From: Syntrophaceae bacterium | GTDB taxonomy: Bacteria; Desulfobacterota; Syntrophia; Syntrophales; UBA5619 | Length of the DNA stretch: 43,786 nucleotides | Assembly (NCBI GenBank): GCA_003141195.1 | Contig: PLLC01000054.1 | Location: 1-43,786, forward strand | Direction: 5' to 3' | Part shown: positions 35,806 to 43,786 of the stretch, piece after piece | Numbering within the stretch: position 1 is the first letter of the stretch | Layout of the letters: the number at the start of each line of letters is the position of its first letter | Made by a program: the position numbers and the translations under genes | Notes under the pieces: model-generated | Databases searched by the model: none | What the model saw: only the letters and a program-made list of their open reading frames with translations | Told to the model about the DNA's origin: nothing

Positions 35806-36031
35806 GACAATTGGTTTTCAAGTCGGTAAAAAACTCGCAGAGAGCGGGGAAGCTCTTGCTTGTGCTGACGTCTGTGGACGTATAGACGACCTTCCCCTCC
35901 TGATCGAGGTACTGCATCCTTTCCTGCTTGTGCCCTTCAGGGTAGATGATGTAGCGGGCCAGGTTTTCCATAGCCGTTTCCTCGTCGGGCGAGATGCGGT
36001 TGCCGCAGAAGACGTGGAATCAGGAATGCCG
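35806..36031 (-). mobile_element. IS91-like transposase remnant
   Basis: The minus strand reads FHVFCGNRISPDEETAMENLARYII, with a stop just before it, then ERMQYLDQEGKVVYTSTD and a degraded end near 35806. This resembles the C-terminal part of IS91/IS801-type (Y2) transposases, where the ENLARYII...ERM segment is conserved. No catalytic His or Tyr region remains. It lies in an 894-base stretch without intact genes (35752-36645), whose other contents are two hairpins, repeat copy 2, a promoter and a leader. Confidence 0.6.
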
Positions 36032-36273
36032 CCATTCTTTTTGAACTCGTTGCCCGTTAGCGGAAAGACAATCGGCATCGCGACATATACCCCCCTCTTC
36101 ATCATCCTTTTCACTCCGGGACTGGGGGATCGAGCTCCTGAGCGGAAAGAACGGAAAACCCGCCGCGGCGGAAGAGGATGTCCCGGCCACGACGGCGGAC
36201 GATGATATCCCGTTCTGAGTGTTTGGTTAAGATGCTCAGATTCCGAGCACAGCGGCAGTCATTTCACCCATAC

Positions 36274-36309
36274 AAAGGCATCCCGGGAAATACCGGAGAT
36301 GCCTTTTTT
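36274..36309 (+). terminator. Terminator abutting repeat copy 2
   Basis: AAAGGCATC-CCGG at 36274-36285 pairs with CCGG-GATGCCTTT, followed by T6. Its T run ends at the first base of the 126-bp repeat. The gene it once served is not preserved. Confidence 0.75.
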
Positions 36310-36434
36310 ACAAGGGGGTCTCCTTTCTGACGCCGGAGCGGGCCGTCAAGGCGCTCGCCCGGATGAACGCCTACCGGGAGTGGCGGGAAAAATAGGGGGA
36401 CATTTCCATAGTGTCCTGCCAGCCAGAATCCTGT
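36309..36434 (+). repeat. 126-bp direct repeat, copy 2
   Basis: Contains a copy of the last 29 codons of the ADP-forming synthetase gene (36309-36395) and the 39 bases beyond. Ungapped, about 94% identical to 32636-32761. No start or earlier part of the gene is present here. Confidence 0.9.
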
Positions 36435-36462
36435 TGACACACAGGACTGCGTTCACTATAAT
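36434..36462 (+). promoter_or_regulatory. Consensus sigma-70 promoter of the kor operon
   Basis: TTGACA at 36434-36439 and TATAAT at 36457-36462 with a 17-base spacer, a full consensus match. The -35 begins at the last base of repeat copy 2. Transcription would start near 36469, leaving a 177-base leader before korD; a GGAAGCCGGGG...CCTCCGACC hairpin lies within it, and I recognise no known riboswitch. Confidence 0.85.
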
Positions 36463-36645
36463 GAGCCCAGCCGTGTGCGGGTTTCGCAGTCGTATTGACC
36501 GGACAGGATAGGGGAAGCCTGACAGAATCACGGAAGCCGGGGGATGGGCCTCCGACCTATGATGTTCACGGGGTTGTTTCGTAAATGAGCTGTTGCAGCA
36601 CGGGAAGGCGCCCTCTTGGGGGATCTTGAGCGAACAGGAAAGCCT

Positions 36646-36855
36646 ATGGCAAAGTTGAAACTGAAGGGTCATCTGATCAACCGGGACTGGTGCAAGGGGT
36701 GCGGGATCTGCGTGCATTTTTGTCCCCGGAAGGTGCTGGAGCTGGACGAGTTCGACAAGGTGGTGGCGGTCAGACCGCAGGATTGCGTTTGCTGCAAGCT
36801 CTGCGAACTGCGGTGCCCGGATTTGGCGATCGAGGTACAGACGGAGCAGGATTGA
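36646..36855 (+). CDS. korD: 2-oxoacid:ferredoxin oxidoreductase, ferredoxin subunit
   Basis: 69 aa dicluster ferredoxin. WCKGCGICVHFCPRKVL and CVCCKLCELRCPDLAI each supply C-x2-C-x2-C-x3-CP for one [4Fe-4S]. It carries electrons from the TPP-bound substrate to free ferredoxin. It is the first gene of korDABC, one base before korA. The start has AGGAAA at a suitable distance. Confidence 0.93.
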   Translation: MAKLKLKGHLINRDWCKGCGICVHFCPRKVLELDEFDKVVAVRPQDCVCCKLCELRCPDLAIEVQTEQD

Positions 36856-36856
36856 T

Positions 36857-38005
36857 ATGGGCGGCGAATTGAAGTTTGTTCAGGGGAATGAGGCCTGCGT
36901 GAAGGCGGCGCTGTACGCCGGGCTGGATTTTTTTGCCGGCTATCCGATTACGCCCTCGACGGAGATCGCGGAACTGATGGCGGCGCGCCTGCCCCGGAAG
37001 GGTGGGACGTTTATGCAGATGGAGGACGAGATCGCCTCGATCTGCGCGATCATCGGGGCGTCGCTGACGGGACGCAAGGTGATGACGGCGACGAGCGGTC
37101 CGGGGTTTTCGCTGATGCAGGAGGGACTGGGGTACGCGATCATGGCGGAGATCCCCTGCGTGATCGTCGATGTGCAGCGGGGCGGCCCCTCGACGGGTCT
37201 GCCGACCAAGGTGAGCCAGGGGGACGTGAACCAGGCCCGGTGGGGGGTGCACGGGGATCATGCGATCGTTGCGCTGACGGCGTCGAACCATCAGGATATA
37301 TTTTCGATCACGGTGGACGCCTTCAATTTTTCAGAGACGTACCGGACGCCGGTGATCCTGCTGTTTGACGAGGTGATCGCGCACATGCGGGAGCGCCTGA
37401 AAGTGCCGGAACCGGGAGAGATTGCGCTGGTGGAACGGCTCAAGACCTCGGTCAAGGAGGGGGTGGATTATCACCCTTACCTGCAGCGGGAAGACGGCCG
37501 TTTGCCGATGTCCGATTTCGGGGGCGTGCATCGGTACAATGTGACGGGCCTGTTCCATGACATGTGGGGATTTCCTTCGGAGAATCCGACAGTGGTTCAC
37601 GAGCTTTTGCGGCACCTGACGGATAAGATCGACAACCATGTGGAAAAGATGACGCGTTATCGGGAATATTTTATCGAAGACGCGGAGATGCTGCTGATCT
37701 CGTATGGATCATCGGCGCGCTCGGCGCTGCATCTGGTGACGGACCGTCGTCAGCACGGGGAGAGCGTGGGTTTGCTGGAGCTGCAGACGCTGTGGCCGTT
37801 TCCCTCGGCGCTGGTGAGGGAGAAGACGAGGAATGCCCGCTATGTGGTGGTCGTGGAGATGAATATGGGGCAGGTTCTGCAGTCGGTCAAGGCGTCGGTG
37901 GAAAGGCCTGAACGGGTGTTTCTGGCCAACCGGGTGGACGGGGTATTGATTACACCAGCCGATATTCGCAATATTCTGCGGCTGATCCAGGGTAAAGGAG
38001 TCTGA
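36857..38005 (+). CDS. korA: 2-oxoglutarate:ferredoxin oxidoreductase, alpha subunit
   Basis: 382 aa. AALYAGLDFFAGYPITPSTEIAE opens the pyrimidine-binding fold; MQMEDEIASICAIIGASLTGRKV carries the Glu that activates the TPP ring; TATSGPGFSLMQEGLGYA follows. GGPSTGLPTKVSQGD near 112-126 is the substrate-loop region of KorA/VorB. The C-terminal transketolase domain (about 250-380) is complete. The four-subunit DABC order favours 2-oxoglutarate or branched 2-oxoacids as substrate; 2-oxoglutarate is the best call. It catalyses CoA-dependent decarboxylation, or the reverse carboxylation, with ferredoxin. Confidence 0.92.
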   Translation: MGGELKFVQGNEACVKAALYAGLDFFAGYPITPSTEIAELMAARLPRKGGTFMQMEDEIASICAIIGASLTGRKVMTATSGPGFSLMQEGLGYAIMAEIPCVIVDVQRGGPSTGLPTKVSQGDVNQARWGVHGDHAIVALTASNHQDIFSITVDAFNFSETYRTPVILLFDEVIAHMRERLKVPEPGEIALVERLKTSVKEGVDYHPYLQREDGRLPMSDFGGVHRYNVTGLFHDMWGFPSENPTVVHELLRHLTDKIDNHVEKMTRYREYFIEDAEMLLISYGSSARSALHLVTDRRQHGESVGLLELQTLWPFPSALVREKTRNARYVVVVEMNMGQVLQSVKASVERPERVFLANRVDGVLITPADIRNILRLIQGKGV

Positions 38006-38006
38006 C

Positions 38007-38810
38007 ATGCCCGCAAGGGAATATATCCGCGAGAGGTTTTTCCCGCATATCTGGTGTCCGGGTTGCGGGCACGGTATCGTGCTGAACGGTCTCGTGCGCG
38101 CGATCGAAAATATCGGGTTGAAAAAGAACGACATCGTCATGGTGTCGGGGATCGGCTGTTCGTCGCGGATCGCGGGATACATGGATTTTCATACGCTGCA
38201 CACGATCCACGGGCGGGCGCTGGCGTTTGCAATCGGTGTGAAGATGAGCCGTCCGGATCTGACGCTGCTGGTGCCGATGGGAGACGGAGACGCCCTCTCG
38301 ATCGGGGGGAATCACTTCATCCACGCGTGCCGGCGGAACATCGACATGACGGCGATCGTGATGAACAACCGGGTTTACGGGATGACGGGGGGGCAGTATT
38401 CGCCGTTGTCGGGCTACGGGACGATGGCGACGACGGCTCCGTATACGAATATCGACCAGGCATTCGATGTGGTCAGCATGGCGACGGCGGCGGGGGCCAC
38501 GTTTGTGGCGCGCGCCACGGCGTACCACGTTCAGCAACTGCCCGGTATCCTGGAGGAAGCGATCCGGCACAAGGGTTTTTCGGTGGTGGAGGTCATGACG
38601 CCCTGCCCGACGTACTTCGGAAGGAAGAACAAGGAGGGGAGCGCAGTGGACATGATGGAGAACCTGAAGACCAGGACCACGCCGATCGGTTCGAAGGCGA
38701 AACAGGAGAATCCTTCGCTGATCGAGCGGGGGATTTTCGTGAAGAAGGAGCTGCCGGAGTACTGTGCCGAGTATCAGAGGATCGTCGAGCGGGCGATGAA
38801 GGGGAAGTGA
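38007..38810 (+). CDS. korB: 2-oxoglutarate:ferredoxin oxidoreductase, beta (TPP) subunit
   Basis: 267 aa. WCPGCGHGIVLNGLVRAI supplies two cluster Cys, VSGIGCSSRIAGYMDF a third, TIHGRALAFAIGVKM follows, and MGDGDALSIGGNHFIHACRRNID with MNNRVYGMTGGQYSP forms the TPP-Mg site (GDGD...NN). The C-terminal segment (VMTPCPTYFGRKN) is typical. One base separates it from korA. Confidence 0.94.
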   Translation: MPAREYIRERFFPHIWCPGCGHGIVLNGLVRAIENIGLKKNDIVMVSGIGCSSRIAGYMDFHTLHTIHGRALAFAIGVKMSRPDLTLLVPMGDGDALSIGGNHFIHACRRNIDMTAIVMNNRVYGMTGGQYSPLSGYGTMATTAPYTNIDQAFDVVSMATAAGATFVARATAYHVQQLPGILEEAIRHKGFSVVEVMTPCPTYFGRKNKEGSAVDMMENLKTRTTPIGSKAKQENPSLIERGIFVKKELPEYCAEYQRIVERAMKGK

Positions 38811-38812
38811 CC

Positions 38813-39358
38813 ATGGAGCGATGCAGGATGGTGTTTTCCGGTTCGGGCGGGCAGGGGGTGATCACGGCCGCGATCATTCTGGCCGAGGCTGCCGTGTTGC
38901 ATGAAAACCTCATTGCTGTTCAGTCCCAATCGTACGGTCCGGAGGCGAGGGGCGGCGCGACCCGCTCCGACGTCATCATCGCCGATTCCCCGATTCATTT
39001 TCCGAAGGTTCTCCAGCCCAATGTACTGGTGTGTCTGACGCAGCAGTCGTATGCGAACTATTTTTCCCTCCTCCGTCCGGGCGGGCTGCTGGTTACCGAC
39101 AGCCGGTACGTCAAACTGGGGAAGAAGGTGGATGCGCGTCAGGTGGAACTACCGATGTACGAGACGGTGATGGACAAAATCGGCCGGCCAATCGTTTTCA
39201 ACATCTGCATGCTCGGGGCCGTAATCGGACTGACGAAGCTGGTCCGGCCCGAGTCCATCATGAAGGTTCTGGAAACGCAGATTCCCCCCAGCTTTCTCGA
39301 CATAAACCGGCAGGCCCTCGATCTTGGACTGAAACTGAGCGAAGGCCTCGGCGATTGA
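38813..39358 (+). CDS. korC: 2-oxoglutarate:ferredoxin oxidoreductase, gamma subunit
   Basis: 181 aa. FSGSGGQGVITAAIILAEAAVL is the family start; QSYGPEARGGATRSDVIIAD near 38-57 is the CoA-contact signature; NICMLGAVIGLT near 130 and the C-terminal helices complete it. The start at 38813 lies two bases after korB. No obvious terminator follows. Confidence 0.93.
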   Translation: MERCRMVFSGSGGQGVITAAIILAEAAVLHENLIAVQSQSYGPEARGGATRSDVIIADSPIHFPKVLQPNVLVCLTQQSYANYFSLLRPGGLLVTDSRYVKLGKKVDARQVELPMYETVMDKIGRPIVFNICMLGAVIGLTKLVRPESIMKVLETQIPPSFLDINRQALDLGLKLSEGLGD

Positions 39359-39502
39359 GTCCGCCGGCGTATCCTTCCCTCACGTAAAACAAGTTCTGAT
39401 CAATCAATCGCCTGTATGCATCTTCTCCGAGCGTTGGATGATGGGGAAGCCGAAGCGGAAAGCCGTCGGCCGGCCGGTCTTTAATCAATAAGGAGGGAAA
39501 CC

Positions 39503-41158
39503 ATGCGTTCCGACAGGATGAAAAAGGGATTGGAGCGGGCGCCGCACCGTTCCCTGTTCAAGGCGCTGGGGCTGACGGACCGGGAAATCGAACAGCCGAT
39601 GATCGGTATCGCCAATTCCGCAAACGAACTCATTCCCGGCCACCTTCATCTGCACCAGATCTCCGAGGCGGTCAAGGTGGGCATCCGGATGGCCGGAGGG
39701 ACGCCGATGGAGTTCTTCACAATCGGGATCTGCGACGGGATCGTCATGGGCCACGAGGGGATGAAGTACTCGCTGAGCTCCCGCGAACTGATCGCCGACT
39801 CCGTCGAGTCGATGGCGATGGCCTACCCGTTCGACGGCCTCGTCCTCATCCCCAACTGCGACAAGATCATCCCCGGGATGCTCATGGCTGCGGCGCGCCT
39901 CGACATCCCGACCATCGTGATCAGCGGCGGCCCCATGCTGCCCGGCGAGTTCCAGGGGAAGAAGATCGACCTGATCAACGTCTTCGAATACGTGGGCAAG
40001 GCCAAGATCGGGGCGATGACGATGGATGAGCTCCGCGATGCGGAGGGATGCGCCTGTCCGGGCGTCGGCTCCTGCGCGGGGATGTTCACGGCCAACTCGA
40101 TGAACTGCCTCACGGAGGTCCTCGGAATGGCGCTTCCCGGAAACGGGACCGTCCCGGCCGTCTGGGCGGAGCGGATCCGTCTGGCGAAGGAGGCGGGAAT
40201 GCAGGTCATGGAGCTGGTGAACCGGGACCTGCGACCTTCCGCCATCATGACCGCAGAGGCCTTTGCAAACGCCATTACCGTGGATATGGCCTTTGGCGGA
40301 TCGACGAACACCTCGCTCCACCTGCCCGCCATCGCGAAGGAGGCAGGCGTGCCGCTGACACTCGAGGCCTTCAACGCTTACAGCGATAAAACCCCGCACC
40401 TCTGTTCCATGTCGCCCGGCGGCCCCCACCACTTGAGCGATCTTCACCAGGCCGGAGGCATCCCCGCGCTCATGCAGGAACTCTCCCGCGGGGGTCTGAT
40501 CCATGCCGGCGCCCTGACCGTCACGGGAAAAACGGTCGGCGAGAACCTGGCGGGGAAGAAGGTCCTGAACGCCGAGGTGATCCATCCCCTGGAGAAGCCC
40601 TACCATGCCACGGGCGGCCTCGCCGTTCTCTTCGGGAACCTCGCACCGGAGGGCGCCGTGGTCAAAAGCTCCGCGGTGGATGACTCCATGCTCCGGCACA
40701 CCGGCCCCGCCCGCGTCTTCGACTCGGAAGAGCCGGCCATGCAGGCGATCCTGGACGGAAAGATCCAAAAGGGGGACGTCATCGTCATCCGCTACGAGGG
40801 GCCGAAGGGCGGCCCCGGCATGAGGGAGATGCTCTCGCCGACCTCCGCCATCGTCGGGATCGGCCGGGACCGGGATGTCGCGCTCCTTACCGACGGCCGT
40901 TTCTCGGGCGGCAGCAAAGGCGCGGCGATCGGCCACATCTCCCCGGAGGCGGCGGAGGGGGGTCCCATCGCCGCTGTTCAGGAAGGAGACCGGATCGAAA
41001 TCGACATCCCCGGAAAGAGGCTGAACCTCCTCATCTCTGACCAGGAGCTGAAGGAGCGCCTCGCCCGCTGGAAGCCGATCCGGAAGGAACTGAAGGGCTA
41101 CCTGAAGCGCTACGCGGGCCTCGTCCGCTCCGCCCACACCGGCGCGACGTTCGAATAG
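39503..41158 (+). CDS. ilvD: Dihydroxy-acid dehydratase
   Basis: 551 aa Fe-S dehydratase converting 2,3-dihydroxy-isovalerate and -methylvalerate to the 2-oxoacids of valine/isoleucine synthesis. [10 protein letters not shown] near residue 116, [21 protein letters not shown] near 180-200 (cluster Cys and Mg ligands), [14 protein letters not shown] and [16 protein letters not shown] near 465-480 are intact. AAGGAGGG precedes the ATG. It follows korC after 144 bases with no clear terminator, so cotranscription is possible; an aldonic-acid dehydratase is less likely given motif and length. Confidence 0.93.
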   Translation: MRSDRMKKGLERAPHRSLFKALGLTDREIEQPMIGIANSANELIPGHLHLHQISEAVKVGIRMAGGTPMEFFTIGICDGIVMGHEGMKYSLSSRELIADSVESMAMAYPFDGLVLIPNCDKIIPGMLMAAARLDIPTIVISGGPMLPGEFQGKKIDLINVFEYVGKAKIGAMTMDELRDAEGCACPGVGSCAGMFTANSMNCLTEVLGMALPGNGTVPAVWAERIRLAKEAGMQVMELVNRDLRPSAIMTAEAFANAITVDMAFGGSTNTSLHLPAIAKEAGVPLTLEAFNAYSDKTPHLCSMSPGGPHHLSDLHQAGGIPALMQELSRGGLIHAGALTVTGKTVGENLAGKKVLNAEVIHPLEKPYHATGGLAVLFGNLAPEGAVVKSSAVDDSMLRHTGPARVFDSEEPAMQAILDGKIQKGDVIVIRYEGPKGGPGMREMLSPTSAIVGIGRDRDVALLTDGRFSGGSKGAAIGHISPEAAEGGPIAAVQEGDRIEIDIPGKRLNLLISDQELKERLARWKPIRKELKGYLKRYAGLVRSAHTGATFE

Positions 41159-41710
41159 CGCGGCTTGTCCCATCATTCCGGGCGGTACCGAACCGGGAAA
41201 TTGATGGAATACTGAGCTTTGAGAATCTCCATCAAGATTAGGCCCCCCTGGACGAGGCCATCCCTCGGGCTGTGAAAAACAAGAAAAAGCCAGCCTGAAA
41301 ATGATGGGAGCCGTCGCAATAGTAATTATTATATCGTATAGATATGTCGTATCAGCGCGTCGATATGACTTCGAGATGGGTGCGGTTCCGGTGGCCCGGC
41401 CGGTGGGTTCACGAAGAAGGAATTTATGGAATCGCTTCCTGAAGTCAAGCGTCCGGAAATTTTGACTGGCATACTTTCTTTCAAATGGCAATAGTTATCA
41501 TCACTCCATCTCTTGCGGTCGTTTTCTTTTGATACACAATCGCTATTTTCATATACTCGGCCCAAAAAAACCGACATTTTATCAAACAAATCTCAGATTT
41601 TAATCGCTAAACCGTAAAGTTGATCCAGTTTTCGGCAAGATATTTTTCATGACCTGTGCAAATCCTTTGCTGTAAAGTGATTGCTGGGATTATTTTTTAA
41701 TCCAACTTTT

Positions 41711-41729
41711 AAAATATGAGTCATATTTT
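41711..41729. promoter_or_regulatory. Perfect 9-bp-arm palindrome upstream of the nuclease fusion
   Basis: AAAATATGA-G-TCATATTTT ends 47 bases before the start at 41777. It could be an operator or a transposase-binding site. Confidence 0.5.
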
Positions 41730-41734
41730 TGGTT

Positions 41735-41747
41735 CCGGCTTTGCCGG
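41735..41747 (+). other. GC-rich hairpin in the leader of the nuclease fusion
   Basis: CCGGC-TTT-GCCGG lies about 30 bases before the start codon, in an AT-rich setting. It could damp translation or transcription of the element, a common device in insertion sequences. Confidence 0.45.
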
Positions 41748-41776
41748 GTTAGGACAATGGTAATTGGGAGACGACA

Positions 41777-43786
41777 ATGCCAATCCCGATATCTGATAGG
41801 TTATTCATCGATTACCTTCGGTGTAAGTACAAAGCATATCTCAAGGTCTCAGGGAAGAGCGGTGTTAAAAGCGACTTTGAGATATATCAAGATGATAAAA
41901 ACGCAGAATATCGCCAACGAGCAAGAGAGCATCTCTTAAGAGCTGAACGCAATACAAAATCATTTATTTTAACCGGTACATTCAAAGATGTTAAAAAGCA
42001 AAACCTTTCTATTGCCACCGCCATTTCGATTTCCAATGACAAAAACTCTCTTACCCTTGATGCAATAGAACTGGCTTTTCAATCGTCCCCTCGCAAACCA
42101 GCCTATCATCCGATTCTCTTTTTACCCCAGCGAAAGATCACCAGGCAGGACAAGCTCTTGCTGGCATTCTGCGGCTTGACCTTAAGCCACGAACAGAAGG
42201 TAGAGCCGACTTTCGGCAAAATCATTTTTGGAGATAATTTCTCTTCATCAAAGGTGCAGCTCGCATCTCTGATCAAGGTGGCAGGCAAAGTAGAAAAAGA
42301 GATAGGCAAGATGTTGGAAACACATACGGCACCGCCATTACGGCTAAATGATCATTGTAAAATGTGCGAGTTTCAAACAGGCTGTATGGCGGCAGCGAAG
42401 GACAAAGATGATCTCAGCTCTCTCAAAGGACTTAGTGGGAAAGAAATCGACGCCTTGAATAAAAGAGGAATTTTTACCGTTACACAATATTCGTTTACGT
42501 TCCGGCCGAGACGAGCCAAGAAACTGATGACGCAAAATATAGTCAAACATCATCATTCACTTAATGCCCTGGCGATTCGAACGCAAACAATTTATATCGC
42601 GGGTAAGCCAGAATTGCCCTCTGAAGCGATACGCGTTTATCTGGATGTTGAAGGGATACCAGACGAGAACTTCTATTATCTGATCGGTCTTCTCATCGAC
42701 GACGGAATAAAAGTGACCTCACATTCACTATGGGCAAATGACAAGTCCGAGGAAATATCAATCTGGAAATCATATCTTGAAATAATCGAACCAATTCAGG
42801 ATTTTCTGATGTTTCATTATGGAAGTTACGAGACTAAGTTCGTAAAACAGATGGGGTCGCAGTATGGCGGTAATACCGAATTGCTTGAAAAGATAAGATT
42901 GCGCTCCTTCAATGTGCTGTCCGCAATATATGGGCACATCTACTTCCCGACGTATTCCAATGATCTGAAAAGTATTGCATCATTTCTAGGGTTTAAGTGG
43001 TGCGAGCCAAATGCTTCCGGTCTCACGAGCGTTCTATGGAGAAAACGATGGGAAAGAAGCCATGATGAGGTATGGAAGAAAAATTTAATTGCATACAATA
43101 ATGATGATTGCGTAGCATTACGAGTTGTGGATGCAGGTCTTCGAAGCATTTCTGCGAATGATAACGCTGCAAATATTACTTACCCTGCGAAGTTCACTGA
43201 TGAGCTAAAAGCAGAAAAGCCACTCGGTATATTTAAACACAATCAGTTCTACTTACCTGAGCTTGAACAAATCAATAAACGATCATATTTCGACTATCAG
43301 AGATCTAAGGTATTTTTGAGAACGAGTTCGGAAGTAAAAAAAGCGATCACCAAAAATAATCGAAAGAAGCAAGGAGGTTATAAAACAAGCAAGGAGATTT
43401 CGTTCGACGTTCCAAAGCGTTGCCCATTGTGCAATGAGTTATCACCGGTTAAACATACGAAACGTTCAAGGATTGTATACGATCTGAAAATATTCAAACA
43501 TGGAATCAAGAGATGGGTAATTAAATATAAGAGTCCCAGGTGTCTCTGCAAAAAATGTAATAGAACCTTCTACCCTCCAGCGTATCAAAAAATATCATCG
43601 TCAAAATATGGACATAATCTTTTTGCCTGGGTCATATATCGGAATATTGGACAGCTATTATCAATGAATACCATTATTGAAGATTTGGGGGAAACTTTTG
43701 GTTATTGGTTTCCATCGCATATTGTTGTAGAGATGAAAACAATTGCTGCACGCTATTATCAGATGGTTATTCCGCTGAAATCGGCC
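41777..43786 (+). CDS. RecB-like nuclease / RNase H-like / ISL3-like zinc-ribbon fusion (3' incomplete)
   Basis: At least 670 codons with no stop before the window edge. (a) Residues 1-210: RecB/Cas4-like nuclease resembling the TM0106 family, with Cys16 and the C-terminal triad Cys194-x2-Cys197-x5-Cys203 for an Fe-S cluster; Asp95 and Gln118-x-Lys120 fit a PD-(D/E)XK site. (b) About 285-455: RNase H-like DEDD domain, with LDVEG (Asp290, Glu292), YYLIGLLIDDG, FHYGSYETKFV, LKSIASFLGF and AYNNDDC (Asp444). (c) About 540-600: zinc ribbon Cys549-x2-Cys552 ... Cys589-x-Cys591-x2-Cys594, followed by a FYPP segment as in ISL3-type transposases. (d) About 605-670: helical, where an HTH would precede a DDE domain lying beyond the edge. 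ATG chosen with GGGAG upstream. Much AT-richer than its neighbours, so probably acquired. Confidence 0.8.
   Translation, partial: MPIPISDRLFIDYLRCKYKAYLKVSGKSGVKSDFEIYQDDKNAEYRQRAREHLLRAERNTKSFILTGTFKDVKKQNLSIATAISISNDKNSLTLDAIELAFQSSPRKPAYHPILFLPQRKITRQDKLLLAFCGLTLSHEQKVEPTFGKIIFGDNFSSSKVQLASLIKVAGKVEKEIGKMLETHTAPPLRLNDHCKMCEFQTGCMAAAKDKDDLSSLKGLSGKEIDALNKRGIFTVTQYSFTFRPRRAKKLMTQNIVKHHHSLNALAIRTQTIYIAGKPELPSEAIRVYLDVEGIPDENFYYLIGLLIDDGIKVTSHSLWANDKSEEISIWKSYLEIIEPIQDFLMFHYGSYETKFVKQMGSQYGGNTELLEKIRLRSFNVLSAIYGHIYFPTYSNDLKSIASFLGFKWCEPNASGLTSVLWRKRWERSHDEVWKKNLIAYNNDDCVALRVVDAGLRSISANDNAANITYPAKFTDELKAEKPLGIFKHNQFYLPELEQINKRSYFDYQRSKVFLRTSSEVKKAITKNNRKKQGGYKTSKEISFDVPKRCPLCNELSPVKHTKRSRIVYDLKIFKHGIKRWVIKYKSPRCLCKKCNRTFYPPAYQKISSSKYGHNLFAWVIYRNIGQLLSMNTIIEDLGETFGYWFPSHIVVEMKTIAARYYQMVIPLKSA

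Larger units (their letters stand above)
41159..41776. other. Transition from GC-rich to AT-rich DNA, no gene seen
   Basis: No supportable gene in 618 bases. Base composition falls sharply after about 41310. GGATTATTTTTTAATCC at 41687-41703 is a small inverted repeat; other palindromes near the right end are listed separately. The stretch probably includes the left boundary of an acquired element, but no target-site duplication or terminal repeat could be paired without the far end. Confidence 0.5.

Noticed and set aside
39485-41491. 668-codon open frame on the minus strand
   Set aside because: Antisense to ilvD, which has every expected motif; the translation matches no family.
41757-41939. 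60-codon plus-strand frame overlapping the start of the nuclease fusion
   Set aside because: It lies in another frame, has no domain, and the longer frame from 41777 shows clear nuclease and zinc-ribbon motifs.

Overview
The window looks like chromosomal DNA from an anaerobic deltaproteobacterium (Desulfobacterota), most like a Syntrophus/Smithella-type fermenter. This is inferred from gene content: an acyl-CoA ligase / acyl-CoA dehydrogenase / thiolase block, a 4-hydroxybutyryl-CoA dehydratase-like protein, an ADP-forming acyl-CoA synthetase, a four-subunit 2-oxoacid:ferredoxin oxidoreductase and an HcpR-type operator. Most of the window is GC-rich with strong codon bias, so long antisense open frames are common and were discarded. 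The last 2.4 kb is clearly AT-richer and looks foreign.

Layout. (1) 289-7446: acyl-CoA metabolism, with one ligase on + convergent with a minus-strand operon (ligase, two thiolases, acyl-CoA dehydrogenase). (2) 7755-8291: a YtfJ-like secreted protein behind a good sigma-70 promoter. (3) 8398-20823: a surface polysaccharide / LPS locus with six glycosyltransferase-type genes plus a possible seventh, several methyltransferase-like genes (two broken by single-base indels), an EPS-type MarR regulator and an O-antigen ligase/polymerase. A 53-bp leader motif is repeated in front of the heptosyltransferase and the MarR gene. (4) 20985-30388: glnS, the dehydratase-like gene, an HD-domain gene, yjbQ, an inositol monophosphatase, a RodZ-like gene, tatA, a ferredoxin-type protein and a cupin-ABM protein. 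Several dispersed palindromic repeats lie here; one supplies the end of the HD gene and another abuts a broken hsp20 remnant.

(5) 30545-36434: the ADP-forming acyl-CoA synthetase. Its last 87 bp plus downstream DNA are repeated about 3.7 kb further on (126 bp, about 94% identical). Between the copies lie a tartrate/D-malate dehydrogenase, a DASS anion transporter, a paralogous dehydrogenase tail and an IS91-like transposase remnant. (6) 36646-41158: korDABC behind a perfect TTGACA-N17-TATAAT promoter that starts on the last base of the repeat, then ilvD. (7) 41777 to the window edge: an unterminated reading frame of at least 670 codons joining a RecB/Cas4-like Fe-S nuclease, an RNase H-like DEDD domain and an ISL3-like transposase zinc ribbon. 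This is the most unusual item here.

How the genes could work together (inference): ligases and the ADP-forming synthetase interconvert acids and CoA thioesters with ATP. The dehydrogenase and thiolases carry out beta-oxidation-type steps. The dehydratase-like protein could feed crotonyl-CoA into them. Kor, the dehydrogenase/transporter pair and IlvD serve dicarboxylate, 2-oxoacid and branched-chain amino acid metabolism.

Caution: four single-base frameshifts in three genes are each repaired by adding one base to a short homopolymer, so some apparent pseudogenes may reflect sequence errors.
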